Source of the DNA: an uncultured Saprospiraceae bacterium
Lineage (GTDB): Bacteria > Bacteroidota > Bacteroidia > Chitinophagales > Saprospiraceae
NCBI GenBank assembly: GCA_937941765.1
Contig: CALDGQ010000066.1
Location: 1 to 64,000, forward strand
Direction of reading: 5' to 3'
DNA length: 64,000 nucleotides
In this document: positions 27,209 to 36,154 of the stretch, piece by piece
Numbering within the stretch: position 1 is the first letter of the stretch
Layout of the letters: every line of letters begins with the position of its first letter
Program-made: the position numbers and the translations under genes
The notes under the pieces: generated by a model
Database searches by the model: none
What the model was told of the DNA's origin: nothing
The model's input: the letters and a program-made list of their open reading frames with translations, nothing else

Positions 27209-27323
27209 TTCATTTGAATTGTAAAGTCTGATAAATCAAACATAATACTATTCAAAAGGATTTGGAAAAATTTCAAAGAGTATAGTAGTTGTCTTTATAA
27301 AGACTTAATGCTATCAACTTTGA

Positions 27324-27983
27324 TTAGAAGTAAAAATCTCTTCGGAAACCAAATTCAATAAAATTGCGAAATGAATCAGCATGTTCAATCCCATTGAGAA
27401 AGGTGGCTCCATCAATAAGATTTGGCTCAATTGTCCATTGAGTTAAAAGTGCAGTTTTTTTATTTAAGTTAAATATTAATCCGATTGTACCATGAGCAAA
27501 GAACAAATGTTTATCTTCAAAATTTCTGAGCTCATCTACAGTTGGTGAATTGAGGGCGAGCTGTTCTGATATCTTCATAGAACTGATTGCCACTTTAATA
27601 AAGCTGTTTACTCCTTTTTTAAAACTTCTTCTTTTTTGAAATCTCAAATTTTGTTGTACAAAGAGCAAAGGTCCAATTCGAGATTTTTTACGTTTCATAT
27701 TTACTTTGTCAAAAACAAAAGAACAACTATTAATTTCACTTTTATCATATCGAATACCAATCCCAACTATTGTACTTTCACTAAAGTAAATACCACTTTC
27801 TATACTGAATTTTATATATCGCTTCAGTTCTTTTTCCTGAGGTTGAATAGTAGGATCCAATTCAAAGGCATCAATACCAGCACTTGTTTGAGTCAAGAAT
27901 TTAAGCTTGCTATTTTCTTGTGCGTGCATATTGCTAATAAAAAATTGAAGCAATAAAATTGAAAAGAAAGAAAGGTGTTTCAT
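27324..27983 (-). CDS. Small outer-membrane beta-barrel protein, unknown function
   Basis: A 219-aa protein with a signal peptide (about 1-21, ending SNMHAQ), alternating hydrophobic strands and a C-terminal aromatic end (RRDFYF), the usual marks of an 8- to 10-strand outer-membrane barrel. No specific family is recognised. It is monocistronic as far as can be seen. Confidence 0.7.
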   Translation of the reverse strand: MKHLSFFSILLLQFFISNMHAQENSKLKFLTQTSAGIDAFELDPTIQPQEKELKRYIKFSIESGIYFSESTIVGIGIRYDKSEINSCSFVFDKVNMKRKKSRIGPLLFVQQNLRFQKRRSFKKGVNSFIKVAISSMKISEQLALNSPTVDELRNFEDKHLFFAHGTIGLIFNLNKKTALLTQWTIEPNLIDGATFLNGIEHADSFRNFIEFGFRRDFYF

Positions 27984-28254
27984 CTTGCTGAGTTATAAAC
28001 TAATATACATAGTTTTAGTTTAGTAATGCTGGAAAGGAGTGTGAAACATACTTGAAAATTACAATTGCGATTATAATTAACTGTATGATATTTATTTTCA
28101 TTTTTTGTTTGGGAAAAAATCTATAGCACAAATAAGAGAGATTCATAAATAGTATTCCTAGTATTTATACAATAACTCCCTGAGAGCTATTCTTTTGTTT
28201 AATTTTTTGTTGAAGCTCAAAATTACAGCTTTGGATAAATAAATCTCAAAAGCT

Positions 28255-28620
28255 TTAGGAGAGTTGAAATACATTGCTAAACCCCATTCCAAAAAGTTTA
28301 AGTATCTGGTAAATAATTAAAATAACAATGATAAATTGAATGACATAGATAGTTGGTTTTTGTTTATGAAGAAATCGATAACATAAATATGAAACCACCA
28401 TTAAAAATAACCCAAACAGGCCAACTGCAATCCCGATATAGACGCCCATTGGAGACATTTTAGATGGCTTAATGATATCACCAATCGATATAAATAATCC
28501 TAGAAGCAAAAGAAGAATACCGAAAAAATTGAAAGGCGTGTATCGGTAACTGGCAATAAAAGTGTTTTGTACTTTCTCAGATTCTTCATGGTCTAAAATG
28601 TCATCATTATGTTCATCCAT
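28255..28620 (-). CDS. Small membrane protein, unknown function
   Basis: A 121-aa protein with an acidic N-terminus (MDEHNDDILDHEESE) and three hydrophobic segments at about 34-50, 62-83 and 90-112. A longer frame extends upstream to 28680, but that extension runs through the terminator hairpin of the preceding gene, so the internal ATG at 28620 is preferred. No family is recognised. A separate promoter between the terminator and the ATG would be needed, but there are only about 17 bases, so some read-through or a promoter inside the hairpin region must be assumed. Confidence 0.65.
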   Translation of the reverse strand: MDEHNDDILDHEESEKVQNTFIASYRYTPFNFFGILLLLLGLFISIGDIIKPSKMSPMGVYIGIAVGLFGLFLMVVSYLCYRFLHKQKPTIYVIQFIIVILIIYQILKLFGMGFSNVFQLS

Positions 28621-28637
28621 TATTGAAATTAGCATCC

Positions 28638-28675
28638 AAAAAAAGGGAACACCCAAATGAGCATTCCCTTTTTTT
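28638..28675 (-). terminator. Terminator of the sigma/barrel operon
   Basis: AAAAAAAGGGAA and TTCCCTTTTTTT are perfect complements flanking a 14-base loop. On the minus strand it begins 16 bases past the stop of the 665-aa gene (28692) and ends with seven T, a textbook rho-independent terminator. Confidence 0.85.
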
Positions 28676-28691
28676 ACCAATGCATTGTTAT

Positions 28692-30689
28692 TTAAAAAGT
28701 AACACGAGCTCCAGTCAATATGGATAATGTATTGATTCGATCTTTATTAGGTCCCAACCCTTGAGACAACAATTGATGTTGATAAGTTGGTTGTCCAAAA
28801 ATACTCCAACGAGGATTGAATTTTCTTTCCACTCCAAAACCTAAATTCGCAGTGAAGTATCTATTCTCAATAAAACTCCCACCTTCAATGATACCATCTG
28901 CAAAACGTTTCTTAGTAGTTGTTTCACTTACCGCAACTGAACCGATTGGAAGTGGAACAAAACCACCAGTTGGATTGTCTCCACCAAAGAAATATTGTTT
29001 CTTGTCGTAGTTGGCTTGCATCGCCATATTTAAATTAGCACCACCATTTGCATACACATTCCATTTTCCTTTTTGGTAAAAATGATATTTCAAATTCAAA
29101 GGAATCTTAACCATGTTTAATTCTACATCATTGATACTTTCTCCAACATAACCACTTGATAAATTACCACTGAAAATTTCAATACGAGGTTTTGGAGCAT
29201 ATTGCTTATAGCTGTAAAGTGCACCCGTTTCAACTTCCCACTTATTATATCTAAACCCAATTGAAAATCCACCACCATATCCATATGCGTTTTGCGCGTA
29301 AGCACCGGCATCAAATACATTATCATAAGGGGTCATCACATAGTTCAAATCAAACGCTGAAAACATTCCAACACTGATACCCCATTTCTGAGTTAGTTCA
29401 GTACAAGTAGAACATCCAACTGCATCCGCTTCTTTATCAATATCGAGCAGAGAAGCTTGTAAGGTTTTAACTGCCTCTACTTGTGTCATTGCATCGATTA
29501 CAGAACTTCCAGTTTCCATCGTTGCAGCAGCAGCTTTTGTTAGGATAGATTCGGCTATAGCAGAAGCGATTCCATTCGAAATCGGTTGATCCATTTTTGC
29601 AATAGGTGTATCTGTAAATGAAGTAGGTGGAGCAACTACAATTGCATCATGTTCAGCAGTTGTAGTAATATTGTTATCAACATTGTTACTAACAATGTTG
29701 GTAGCTAAAGATTTATTGATATTATAGGAGTTATTATTCACTACCTCATTTGAAGCAATTGAATAATTTTCGTTTTCAGTATTCGCATCTACAACAAATG
29801 CGTTTGTATCGTTTGCTGTACTATTGTGCTGCGTCTTATCTGTTTTTGAACTTATCGTATTTTCCGATGCATTTAAAACTTCAGTGGAAGGAGCTGATTT
29901 AGTTTCAGCAATTTGTTGATCTAAATTAGTTTGCTCAATTACGGAAGAATTTGCAAATACCTTATCCTTCATTTTCTTTTTGTGGATCGGTAAGTAGTGG
30001 AAAGCAGTAATGATAATCATCAAAATCAAAGCTACTTCAGCAACTTTGTAACGCACCATTTTCCCACGAATAGAAAATTCTGCATCAATTCTTTCTTTCA
30101 TCAATTGCCAGTGTTCCTCATTGTATGGAACTTCCACGTTGCTTAAATGACCATAAGTAGATGCATCAAATAAGACATCATCTACTTGCATTGCATCTGC
30201 ATGTGCTTCTGCATCTATTCTTTCTTTCAATGCATCCCAATGAGTCGGGTTGTATGCATATTCAATATTTTCTAGTTTACTTTTTAACAATTCATCTACA
30301 GGATCTAACTCCACGTTCATTCCTTCTGCACCCATCGCATCTTTCATCATTTCCCAATGAGTAGGATTTAATTCAGGTGTAATATTTTCCAGTCTTGTTT
30401 TTATTAATTCGTCGAAAGGATCTATCTCGGCATCAATGCCTTCCGTAAGTCCTTCTGCTGCAATCGCATCTTGCATCATTTCCCAATGCAATGGATTAAA
30501 GGCTGGCGCTAAATTTTCAAGTTTTCCTTTGATAGTAGCATCAAAAGCATCTGACGATGCATCCCCAGCGTCCATGCCCTCTATATTCATACGATCCTGC
30601 ATCATCTTCCAATGCGCAGGATTGTAATCGAAGTTGAGTCCTTCGAGTTTCTCTCTTAATATTTTATCTAATTGTTCTTCGTGTTTCAT
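28692..30689 (-). CDS. Envelope-spanning protein: five cytoplasmic repeats, one TM helix, linker, outer-membrane beta-barrel
   Basis: A 665-aa protein with no signal peptide. Residues 1-207 hold five repeats of about 42 residues, each with LxxxLE and then YNPxHWxxM; the Trp residues are 27, 69, 112, 151 and 194. A single hydrophobic helix lies at 215-234. Residues 235-425 are a low-complexity Asn/Ser/Thr/Ala-rich linker, followed by CSTC at 426-429. Residues about 435-665 form a PorT-like (OMP_b-brl) beta barrel ending in Phe. The gene starts four bases after the ECF sigma stop, so coupling is likely. Single copies of a similar Trp box occur in membrane-anchored proteins beside Bacteroidota ECF sigma genes, so an anti-sigma or signalling role is inferred. 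Five copies are unusual. Confidence 0.8.
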   Translation of the reverse strand: MKHEEQLDKILREKLEGLNFDYNPAHWKMMQDRMNIEGMDAGDASSDAFDATIKGKLENLAPAFNPLHWEMMQDAIAAEGLTEGIDAEIDPFDELIKTRLENITPELNPTHWEMMKDAMGAEGMNVELDPVDELLKSKLENIEYAYNPTHWDALKERIDAEAHADAMQVDDVLFDASTYGHLSNVEVPYNEEHWQLMKERIDAEFSIRGKMVRYKVAEVALILMIIITAFHYLPIHKKKMKDKVFANSSVIEQTNLDQQIAETKSAPSTEVLNASENTISSKTDKTQHNSTANDTNAFVVDANTENENYSIASNEVVNNNSYNINKSLATNIVSNNVDNNITTTAEHDAIVVAPPTSFTDTPIAKMDQPISNGIASAIAESILTKAAAATMETGSSVIDAMTQVEAVKTLQASLLDIDKEADAVGCSTCTELTQKWGISVGMFSAFDLNYVMTPYDNVFDAGAYAQNAYGYGGGFSIGFRYNKWEVETGALYSYKQYAPKPRIEIFSGNLSSGYVGESINDVELNMVKIPLNLKYHFYQKGKWNVYANGGANLNMAMQANYDKKQYFFGGDNPTGGFVPLPIGSVAVSETTTKKRFADGIIEGGSFIENRYFTANLGFGVERKFNPRWSIFGQPTYQHQLLSQGLGPNKDRINTLSILTGARVTF

Positions 30690-30693
30690 AAGT

Positions 30694-31245
30694 CTATATG
30701 AACTTGGTACGGATGAATTCTTTTAGTTTCAAACGTGCCTTTACCAGATTCGATCTGGATGTACTTTCTGTAATACCGAGTATAGCGGCAATTTCTTTAT
30801 GCGAGTAGCCTTCTATGATATAAAGATTGAAAACTGAACGATATGCCGGAGACAAATTTTGAACAGCTTCTAAAATTTCAGTTTCTGTACATTGACTAAC
30901 TGCATCAGCATCCAACGACTGTACACTATACGCCGTATCCAAATTTTCGGTTCGTCTACGGACTCTTTTTCTATAGTAATCAATGGAGGTATTAACCATG
31001 ATTCTTCTTATCCAAGCGGATAGGGAAGTGCCTGCTTGATACTTTTCAATGTTTTTGAAAACTTTGATAAACCCTTCATGAAGAATATCTAAAGCATCTT
31101 CACGAGTAGTAGAGTAGCGCATACATACGCCCATCATCTTACTGTAGTGATCTTCGTACAGTTTCTTTTGTGCCCAACTTTCCTTGGCAACACATGCAAT
31201 GATGAAATCTTTTTCGTCGTGGTTTAACTTCAAGGCAATATCCAT
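30694..31245 (-). CDS. ECF-type RNA polymerase sigma factor (sigma-70 family)
   Basis: A 183-aa protein with region 2 (YEDHYSKMMGVCMRY near 31-45, DALDILHEGFIKVFKN near 50-65, SLSAWIRRIMVNTSIDYYRK near 74-93) and region 4 (LSPAYRSVFNLYIIEGYSHK near 131-150, EIAAILGITESTSRSNL near 151-167). There are no regions 1 or 3, as expected of the ECF group. The linker between regions 2 and 4 is acidic. It is the first gene of a two-gene operon with the 665-aa envelope protein. A TTG-N19-TAACTTTA promoter with a palindrome in its spacer lies just upstream, suggesting autoregulation. Confidence 0.95.
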   Translation of the reverse strand: MDIALKLNHDEKDFIIACVAKESWAQKKLYEDHYSKMMGVCMRYSTTREDALDILHEGFIKVFKNIEKYQAGTSLSAWIRRIMVNTSIDYYRKRVRRRTENLDTAYSVQSLDADAVSQCTETEILEAVQNLSPAYRSVFNLYIIEGYSHKEIAAILGITESTSRSNLVKARLKLKEFIRTKFI

Positions 31246-31260
31246 AGCTAGTTAATTTGT

Positions 31261-31290
31261 TAAAGTTAGGCCAATAAATTGGCATTTCAA
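31261..31290 (-). promoter_or_regulatory. Promoter of the ECF sigma gene with a 14-bp palindrome in the spacer
   Basis: On the minus strand TTG (31288-31290), 19 bases, then TAACTTTA (31261-31268) fits the Bacteroidota pattern TTG-N17-23-TAnnTTTG with one mismatch. The spacer holds GCCAAT-AA-ATTGGC (31270-31283), a perfect inverted repeat. The predicted start site is only about ten bases before the ATG at 31245. Confidence 0.6.
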
Positions 31291-31642
31291 TGTTTAGGAA
31301 ACCACTCATTTACAACGTTTAGGTCTCTCTTTTTGCTGCTTGAAATGCTAATATCAATTCACTGGTTTTCCAATGCGGAAACAAGCTAATACTTTTATTT
31401 CGTGTCAAAGATTATTTAATATACTAAAACGATAGCCATCTTACTAGCTGGTTAACAGAAAATTAACCGCAGAAGCGCATTCATTTAGGCGTATTTTAGC
31501 TTAAAAAGCTAATATTTAGTTAACGAAATATTTATGCAAAAATTCCATAATGCGTATCTTTAACCCAGATTAATGATTGTAGACCCGCCTATATTCTTAA
31601 TTTATTAATCAACTTCTCACTAGAAACATACTTATCTATTTT
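31291..31642. other. Divergent intergenic region with short dyads
   Basis: No gene is visible. Two short inverted repeats occur: GGTTAA/TTAACC (31450-31455 and 31463-31468) and TTAGCTT-AAA-AAGCTAA (31496-31512). TATCTTTA at 31555-31562 is one mismatch from a -7 element for the topoisomerase gene but lacks a spaced TTG. Confidence 0.4.
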
Positions 31643-34195
31643 ATGGCTAAGAAAAAAAAGAAAGTGAGTGCCCCTTCAGTAGGGCATTCGGAAGATGGAG
31701 TAATTTCTCTATCAGGCATGTACCAAGAGTACTTTTTGGACTATGCATCCTACGTTATTCTCGAACGTGCAATTCCATTAATTAATGATGGACTTAAACC
31801 GGTACAACGTAGATTATTGCACGCAATCAAGGAAATGGACGATGGCCGTTTCAATAAAGTGGCGAATATCATCGGTCAAACCATGCAGTATCATCCACAT
31901 GGAGACGCATCGATTGGTTCCGCTTTGGTCAAATTGGGCCAAAAAGATTTGCTGATTGATACTCAAGGAAACTGGGGTGATATGAGAACTGGTGATAGCG
32001 CAGCGGCTTCCAGATATATTGAAGCGCGTTTGACAAAGTTCGCAAGCGAAGTAGCTTTCAATAATCAAACAACGGATTGGCAAATTTCTTACGATGGTCG
32101 TAAAAAAGAACCGATTGCATTGCCAATGAAATTTCCTTTGTTGCTTGCACAAGGTGCTGAAGGAATCGCGGTTGGTCTGTCTACTAAAATTTTGCCACAC
32201 AATTTTATCGAATTAATCAAAGCATCCATTAAAATTTTGGAAGGCAAACGTTTTAAAATCTTTCCCGATTTTATGACAGGTGGTATGATCGATGTCACCG
32301 ATTACAACAAAGGAAAACGTGGGGGTAAGGTTAAAATTCGTGCAAAAATTAATACCATTGATAAAACTACTTTGTCAATTACCGAATTGCCCTATGGTGT
32401 CACGACTGCTTCATTGATTGATTCTGTTATCAAAGCGAATGATAAAGGAAAAATCAAAATCAAAAAAGTAACAGATAATACGGCTGAGCATGTCGAAATC
32501 ATTATCGACTTAGTATCTGGTATCTCTACGGATCAAATGATTGATGCATTATATGCTTTCACCAATTGTGAAGTTTCTGTTTCTCCAAATGCTTGCGTTA
32601 TTGTCGATGATAAACCTCATTTTTTAACTGTTGATGAAATTCTAACAAATAACACACAGTTGACCAAAGATTTGTTGTTGTTAGAATTGAAGATTAAGGA
32701 AGGAGAATTAGATGAAAAATGGCACTTTGCTAGTTTGGAAAAAATATTCATTGAAAAAAGAATCTATCGTGATATTGAAGAAGCAGAATCTTTTGAACAA
32801 GTAATTAAAATTATTGACAAAGGATTAAAGAAATATTTCACAACTCCAAAAGATAAAAAAGCTGCTGGAAAACGAATCAAGTTGCGTCGTGAAATTACAA
32901 CAGAAGATATTGAACGTTTGACTGAAATTCGAATCAAAAGAATTTCGAAATACAATAAGTTCAAAGCAGATGAACTTATTGCGAAGTTGGAAGCTGACTT
33001 GAAAGAGGTGAAATTCAACATCAAAAATATTACGAAGTTTGCAATCAATTATTTCCAAAAATTATTGGACAAATACGGAAAAGGAAGAGAAAGAAGAACG
33101 GAGATAACTACTTTCGAAACGATCAAAGCGCAACAAGTTATCATCAACAATGCTAAGTTGTATGTCAATCGTAAAGATGGTTTTGTAGGTACCGGTTTGA
33201 AAAAAGATGAGTTCATTTCTGAATGTTCCAACATTGCTGACATTATCGCTATTAATAAGCAAGGTAAGTTGAAAGTAGTTCGTGCAGCGGATAAAGTTTT
33301 TGTTGGGAAAAATGTGTTGCATGCAGCTGTTTGGAAAAAAGCAGATGATCGTACCACTTATAATATGATCTATGTCGATGCCAAAACTGGTAAGTCTTTT
33401 GCCAAACGTTTTAATGTAACAGGAGTTACCCGTGATAAGGAATATGACTTGGCAAGTGCTGCAAAAGGTTCTAGAGTACACTATTTAACCATCAACCCGA
33501 ATGGTGAATCTGAAAAAGTTACGGTCCAATTGTCTCAAGGTTGTAGCGCCAAGAAAAAAACATTCGAATTTGATTTTGGAGAATTAGAAATCAAAGGAAG
33601 AGGTTCTAAAGGAAATACAGTCACCAAATATCCAATCCGAAAAGTATCTCAATCTGAAGTAGGGATGTCTACTTTGGGTGCGATCAAATTGTGGATGGAT
33701 GAAGTCAGTGGTAAATTAAATAGAGATGAACGTGGGAAGTATTTAGGTGAATTTGATACAGGTGATTATGTATTAACCATTTACAATGATGGTACTTACG
33801 AGCTGAATGAAATGGATTTCAATAAAAAATTCGATGCACCTAACATGTTGTTTTCAGGACGCTGGGATGAAGAAGTGGTTATCAATACCCTATACTTCGA
33901 TGGAAATAAAAAGTGGACAATGGCAAAACGTTTTCAAATAGAAACGGGTTCTCTAAATCAACGTTTCAAGTTTGTAACCGACCACAAAAATTCCATGTTA
34001 TTCTACGCAACTACGGATGAAGATCCTGCTGTAAAATATTCTTACAAAGAGAAAAAAGAAAAGATAGAAGAGATTCTCGATATCGCCGAGTTCATTGATG
34101 TAAAAGGTTGGAAAGCTTTAGGGAATAAAGTTTGTGATGGGAAGATTTCTCAGTTGACGGAGTATGTTGAAGAGGAGGAAGATGACGAAGATTAG
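31643..34195 (+). CDS. parC: DNA topoisomerase IV subunit A
   Basis: An 850-aa type IIA topoisomerase breakage-reunion subunit. Key points: LKPVQRRLLHAI near 51-62, HPHGD at 84-88, and the active-site Tyr125 in AASRYIEARL. The C-terminal half (about 500-850) is a degenerate beta-pinwheel with an acidic tail, shorter on GyrA-box signal than GyrA, which supports the ParC assignment common in Bacteroidota. In the quinolone region, the residue matching GyrA Ser83 is Ala89 and that matching Asp87 is Ser93. The partner ParE is not in the window. It would act in decatenating chromosomes. Confidence 0.93.
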   Translation: MAKKKKKVSAPSVGHSEDGVISLSGMYQEYFLDYASYVILERAIPLINDGLKPVQRRLLHAIKEMDDGRFNKVANIIGQTMQYHPHGDASIGSALVKLGQKDLLIDTQGNWGDMRTGDSAAASRYIEARLTKFASEVAFNNQTTDWQISYDGRKKEPIALPMKFPLLLAQGAEGIAVGLSTKILPHNFIELIKASIKILEGKRFKIFPDFMTGGMIDVTDYNKGKRGGKVKIRAKINTIDKTTLSITELPYGVTTASLIDSVIKANDKGKIKIKKVTDNTAEHVEIIIDLVSGISTDQMIDALYAFTNCEVSVSPNACVIVDDKPHFLTVDEILTNNTQLTKDLLLLELKIKEGELDEKWHFASLEKIFIEKRIYRDIEEAESFEQVIKIIDKGLKKYFTTPKDKKAAGKRIKLRREITTEDIERLTEIRIKRISKYNKFKADELIAKLEADLKEVKFNIKNITKFAINYFQKLLDKYGKGRERRTEITTFETIKAQQVIINNAKLYVNRKDGFVGTGLKKDEFISECSNIADIIAINKQGKLKVVRAADKVFVGKNVLHAAVWKKADDRTTYNMIYVDAKTGKSFAKRFNVTGVTRDKEYDLASAAKGSRVHYLTINPNGESEKVTVQLSQGCSAKKKTFEFDFGELEIKGRGSKGNTVTKYPIRKVSQSEVGMSTLGAIKLWMDEVSGKLNRDERGKYLGEFDTGDYVLTIYNDGTYELNEMDFNKKFDAPNMLFSGRWDEEVVINTLYFDGNKKWTMAKRFQIETGSLNQRFKFVTDHKNSMLFYATTDEDPAVKYSYKEKKEKIEEILDIAEFIDVKGWKALGNKVCDGKISQLTEYVEEEEDDED

Positions 34196-34199
34196 AATT

Positions 34200-34293
34200 A
34201 ACACATAGACCATGTAGAAACATAGAGGCACATAGAAAAGATCGGTTTCACGTGCTCCTATGTTATTCTATGTTCCTATGTGCACTATGTGTT
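34200..34293. repeat. Imperfect intergenic inverted repeat built of ACATAG units
   Basis: AACACATAG at 34200-34208 and CTATGTGTT at 34285-34293 are exact complements, and the interior holds several further ACATAG / CTATGT words that pair imperfectly. It follows the parC stop by a few bases and is followed by A-rich, not T-rich, sequence, so it is not a simple plus-strand terminator. It looks like a dispersed palindromic element. Confidence 0.55.
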
Positions 34294-34348
34294 AAAAAAA
34301 ACTTTCTCTAGGTTCTAATCTTGCATGTAAAATATGTGTTAGAAAAAA

Positions 34349-36154
34349 ATGACAGACGAAGATTACAAAAAAGTCGCTCACACTATTTCAACGGAACCCG
34401 GTGTCTATCGATTCAAAGACGTCGATGGGAAAATTCTCTACATCGGTAAAGCCAAAAATTTAAAGAAAAGACTAGCTTCCTATTTCGGTAGTACAACAGG
34501 GATGGCATATCGTACTCGTGTCATGGTCAAGAATGCCAACTACTTCGAATTTACAATTGTAGAAACAGAAGCAGATGCATTGTTATTAGAAAATACTTTA
34601 ATCAAAAAATTCCAACCTCGTTATAATGTGTTATTGAAGGATGGGAAATCTTATTCCTATATCTGTATCAAAAAAGAGCGGTTTCCAAGAGTCATGATTG
34701 TTCGTCGTTCTATAAAAGACGGTTCTACTTATTTTGGTCCTTATACTTCTAGAACGAGAATGAAAACAATTCTAGAATTGATAAAAACTTTATTCCCATT
34801 AAGGAATTGTACTTATCATTTATCTGAAAAAAATATTGAGGCAGGAAAATTTAAAGTCTGTTTGCAATACCATATCAAAAATTGTTTAGGCGCCTGTGAA
34901 GGATTGGAAGATGAGGAACCTTACAATGAAAAGATAAGACAGATCAAAAATATTCTACGTGGAAATTTCGGTCCCGTAAAAACTCATTTCAAAGAATTGA
35001 TGAAAGTCCATGCAGAAAACATGGAGTTCGAAAAAGCACAAGACATCAAAGAAAAATTGACTGCTTTTGAAGATTATCAAGGGAAGTCAACGGTGGTGAG
35101 CGTCAACATTTCTGATGTCGATGTTTTCTCAATTGAGAAGGATGAAAAATTCGCATTTGTCAATTACATCAAAGTGATCAATGGTGCATTCATCAATACG
35201 TATACGTTGGAGATGCAGCAAAATTTAGACAATGAAGAAGAAGATTTATTAGCAATAGCGATTCTTCATTTACGAGAGAAATTCAACTCCACAGCACCAG
35301 AAATTGTCGTCCCTTTCAAAGTTCCTTTCAAAGAAGAGGAGGTAAAAATTACGGTTCCTAAAATTGGTGAGAAAAAGAAACTCCTTGAACTTTCCGAAAA
35401 GAACGTGAAGTATTTTATGCTCCAAAAAAAGAAGGAAGCAATTGCACATGTTAACAAACAAACGACCACTGAGAAGGTCATGACCATCATGAAAGAAGAT
35501 TTGCAAATGTCTGTGATGCCATTGCATATCGAGTGTTTTGATAATAGTAATTTGGGTGGGTCTTATCCGGTTGCTTCTTGTGTCGTTTTTAGAAATGGAA
35601 AGCCATATAAAAAAGATTATCGACACTATAATATCAAGACCGTTGTTGGACCAGATGATTTTGCATCCATGGAAGAGATTGTCCGTAGAAGATATACTCG
35701 ACTTTTAAAAGAGGAAAAATCATTGCCCAATCTAATCATCATTGATGGTGGAAAAGGTCAGTTAAGTTCCGCTGCAAAAATCTTGAGAGAATTAGGAATC
35801 CTTGACAAGATTACGGTCATCGGTATTGCTAAAAAATTGGAAGAAATATTTTTTCCAGGAGATCCGGTGCCATTACATATCAATAAAAAGTCACCTAGCC
35901 TAAAAATTATCCAACAAGCAAGAAACGAGGCGCATCGATTTGCCATTACTTTCCATAGAAACAAACGGTCCAAAGATATTACCAAGTCTGAATTGCATGA
36001 AATCAAAGGAATTGGAGTGAAGACTGCTGATAAGTTGTTACGTCATTTTAAGTCTGTCAAGAAAATCAAAGAATCTTCTTTTATTGAAATTTCGGATGTG
36101 GTTGGAAGAAGTGCAGCAAAGAAAGTATTGGAGCATTTTAAGGGCTCGGCTTGA
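34349..36154 (+). CDS. uvrC: UvrABC excinuclease subunit C
   Basis: A 601-aa UvrC. GIY-YIG nuclease domain at 15-95 (EPGVYRFKD, ILYIGKAKNLKKRL); Cys-rich segment near 153-190; UVR domain near 215-245 (MEFEKAQDIKEKLTAFEDY); RNase H-like nuclease domain with HIECFDNSNLGGSYPVASC near 390-408 and LIIIDGGKGQLSSA near 463-476; tandem helix-hairpin-helix at the end (IKGIGVKTADKLLRHF near 552-567). It makes the dual incisions in nucleotide excision repair with UvrA and UvrB, neither present here. Length is normal. Confidence 0.97.
   Translation: MTDEDYKKVAHTISTEPGVYRFKDVDGKILYIGKAKNLKKRLASYFGSTTGMAYRTRVMVKNANYFEFTIVETEADALLLENTLIKKFQPRYNVLLKDGKSYSYICIKKERFPRVMIVRRSIKDGSTYFGPYTSRTRMKTILELIKTLFPLRNCTYHLSEKNIEAGKFKVCLQYHIKNCLGACEGLEDEEPYNEKIRQIKNILRGNFGPVKTHFKELMKVHAENMEFEKAQDIKEKLTAFEDYQGKSTVVSVNISDVDVFSIEKDEKFAFVNYIKVINGAFINTYTLEMQQNLDNEEEDLLAIAILHLREKFNSTAPEIVVPFKVPFKEEEVKITVPKIGEKKKLLELSEKNVKYFMLQKKKEAIAHVNKQTTTEKVMTIMKEDLQMSVMPLHIECFDNSNLGGSYPVASCVVFRNGKPYKKDYRHYNIKTVVGPDDFASMEEIVRRRYTRLLKEEKSLPNLIIIDGGKGQLSSAAKILRELGILDKITVIGIAKKLEEIFFPGDPVPLHINKKSPSLKIIQQARNEAHRFAITFHRNKRSKDITKSELHEIKGIGVKTADKLLRHFKSVKKIKESSFIEISDVVGRSAAKKVLEHFKGSA

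Noticed and set aside
28621-28680. Upstream extension of the small membrane protein gene
   Set aside because: It would run through the terminator hairpin of the preceding operon; the internal ATG at 28620 fits better.
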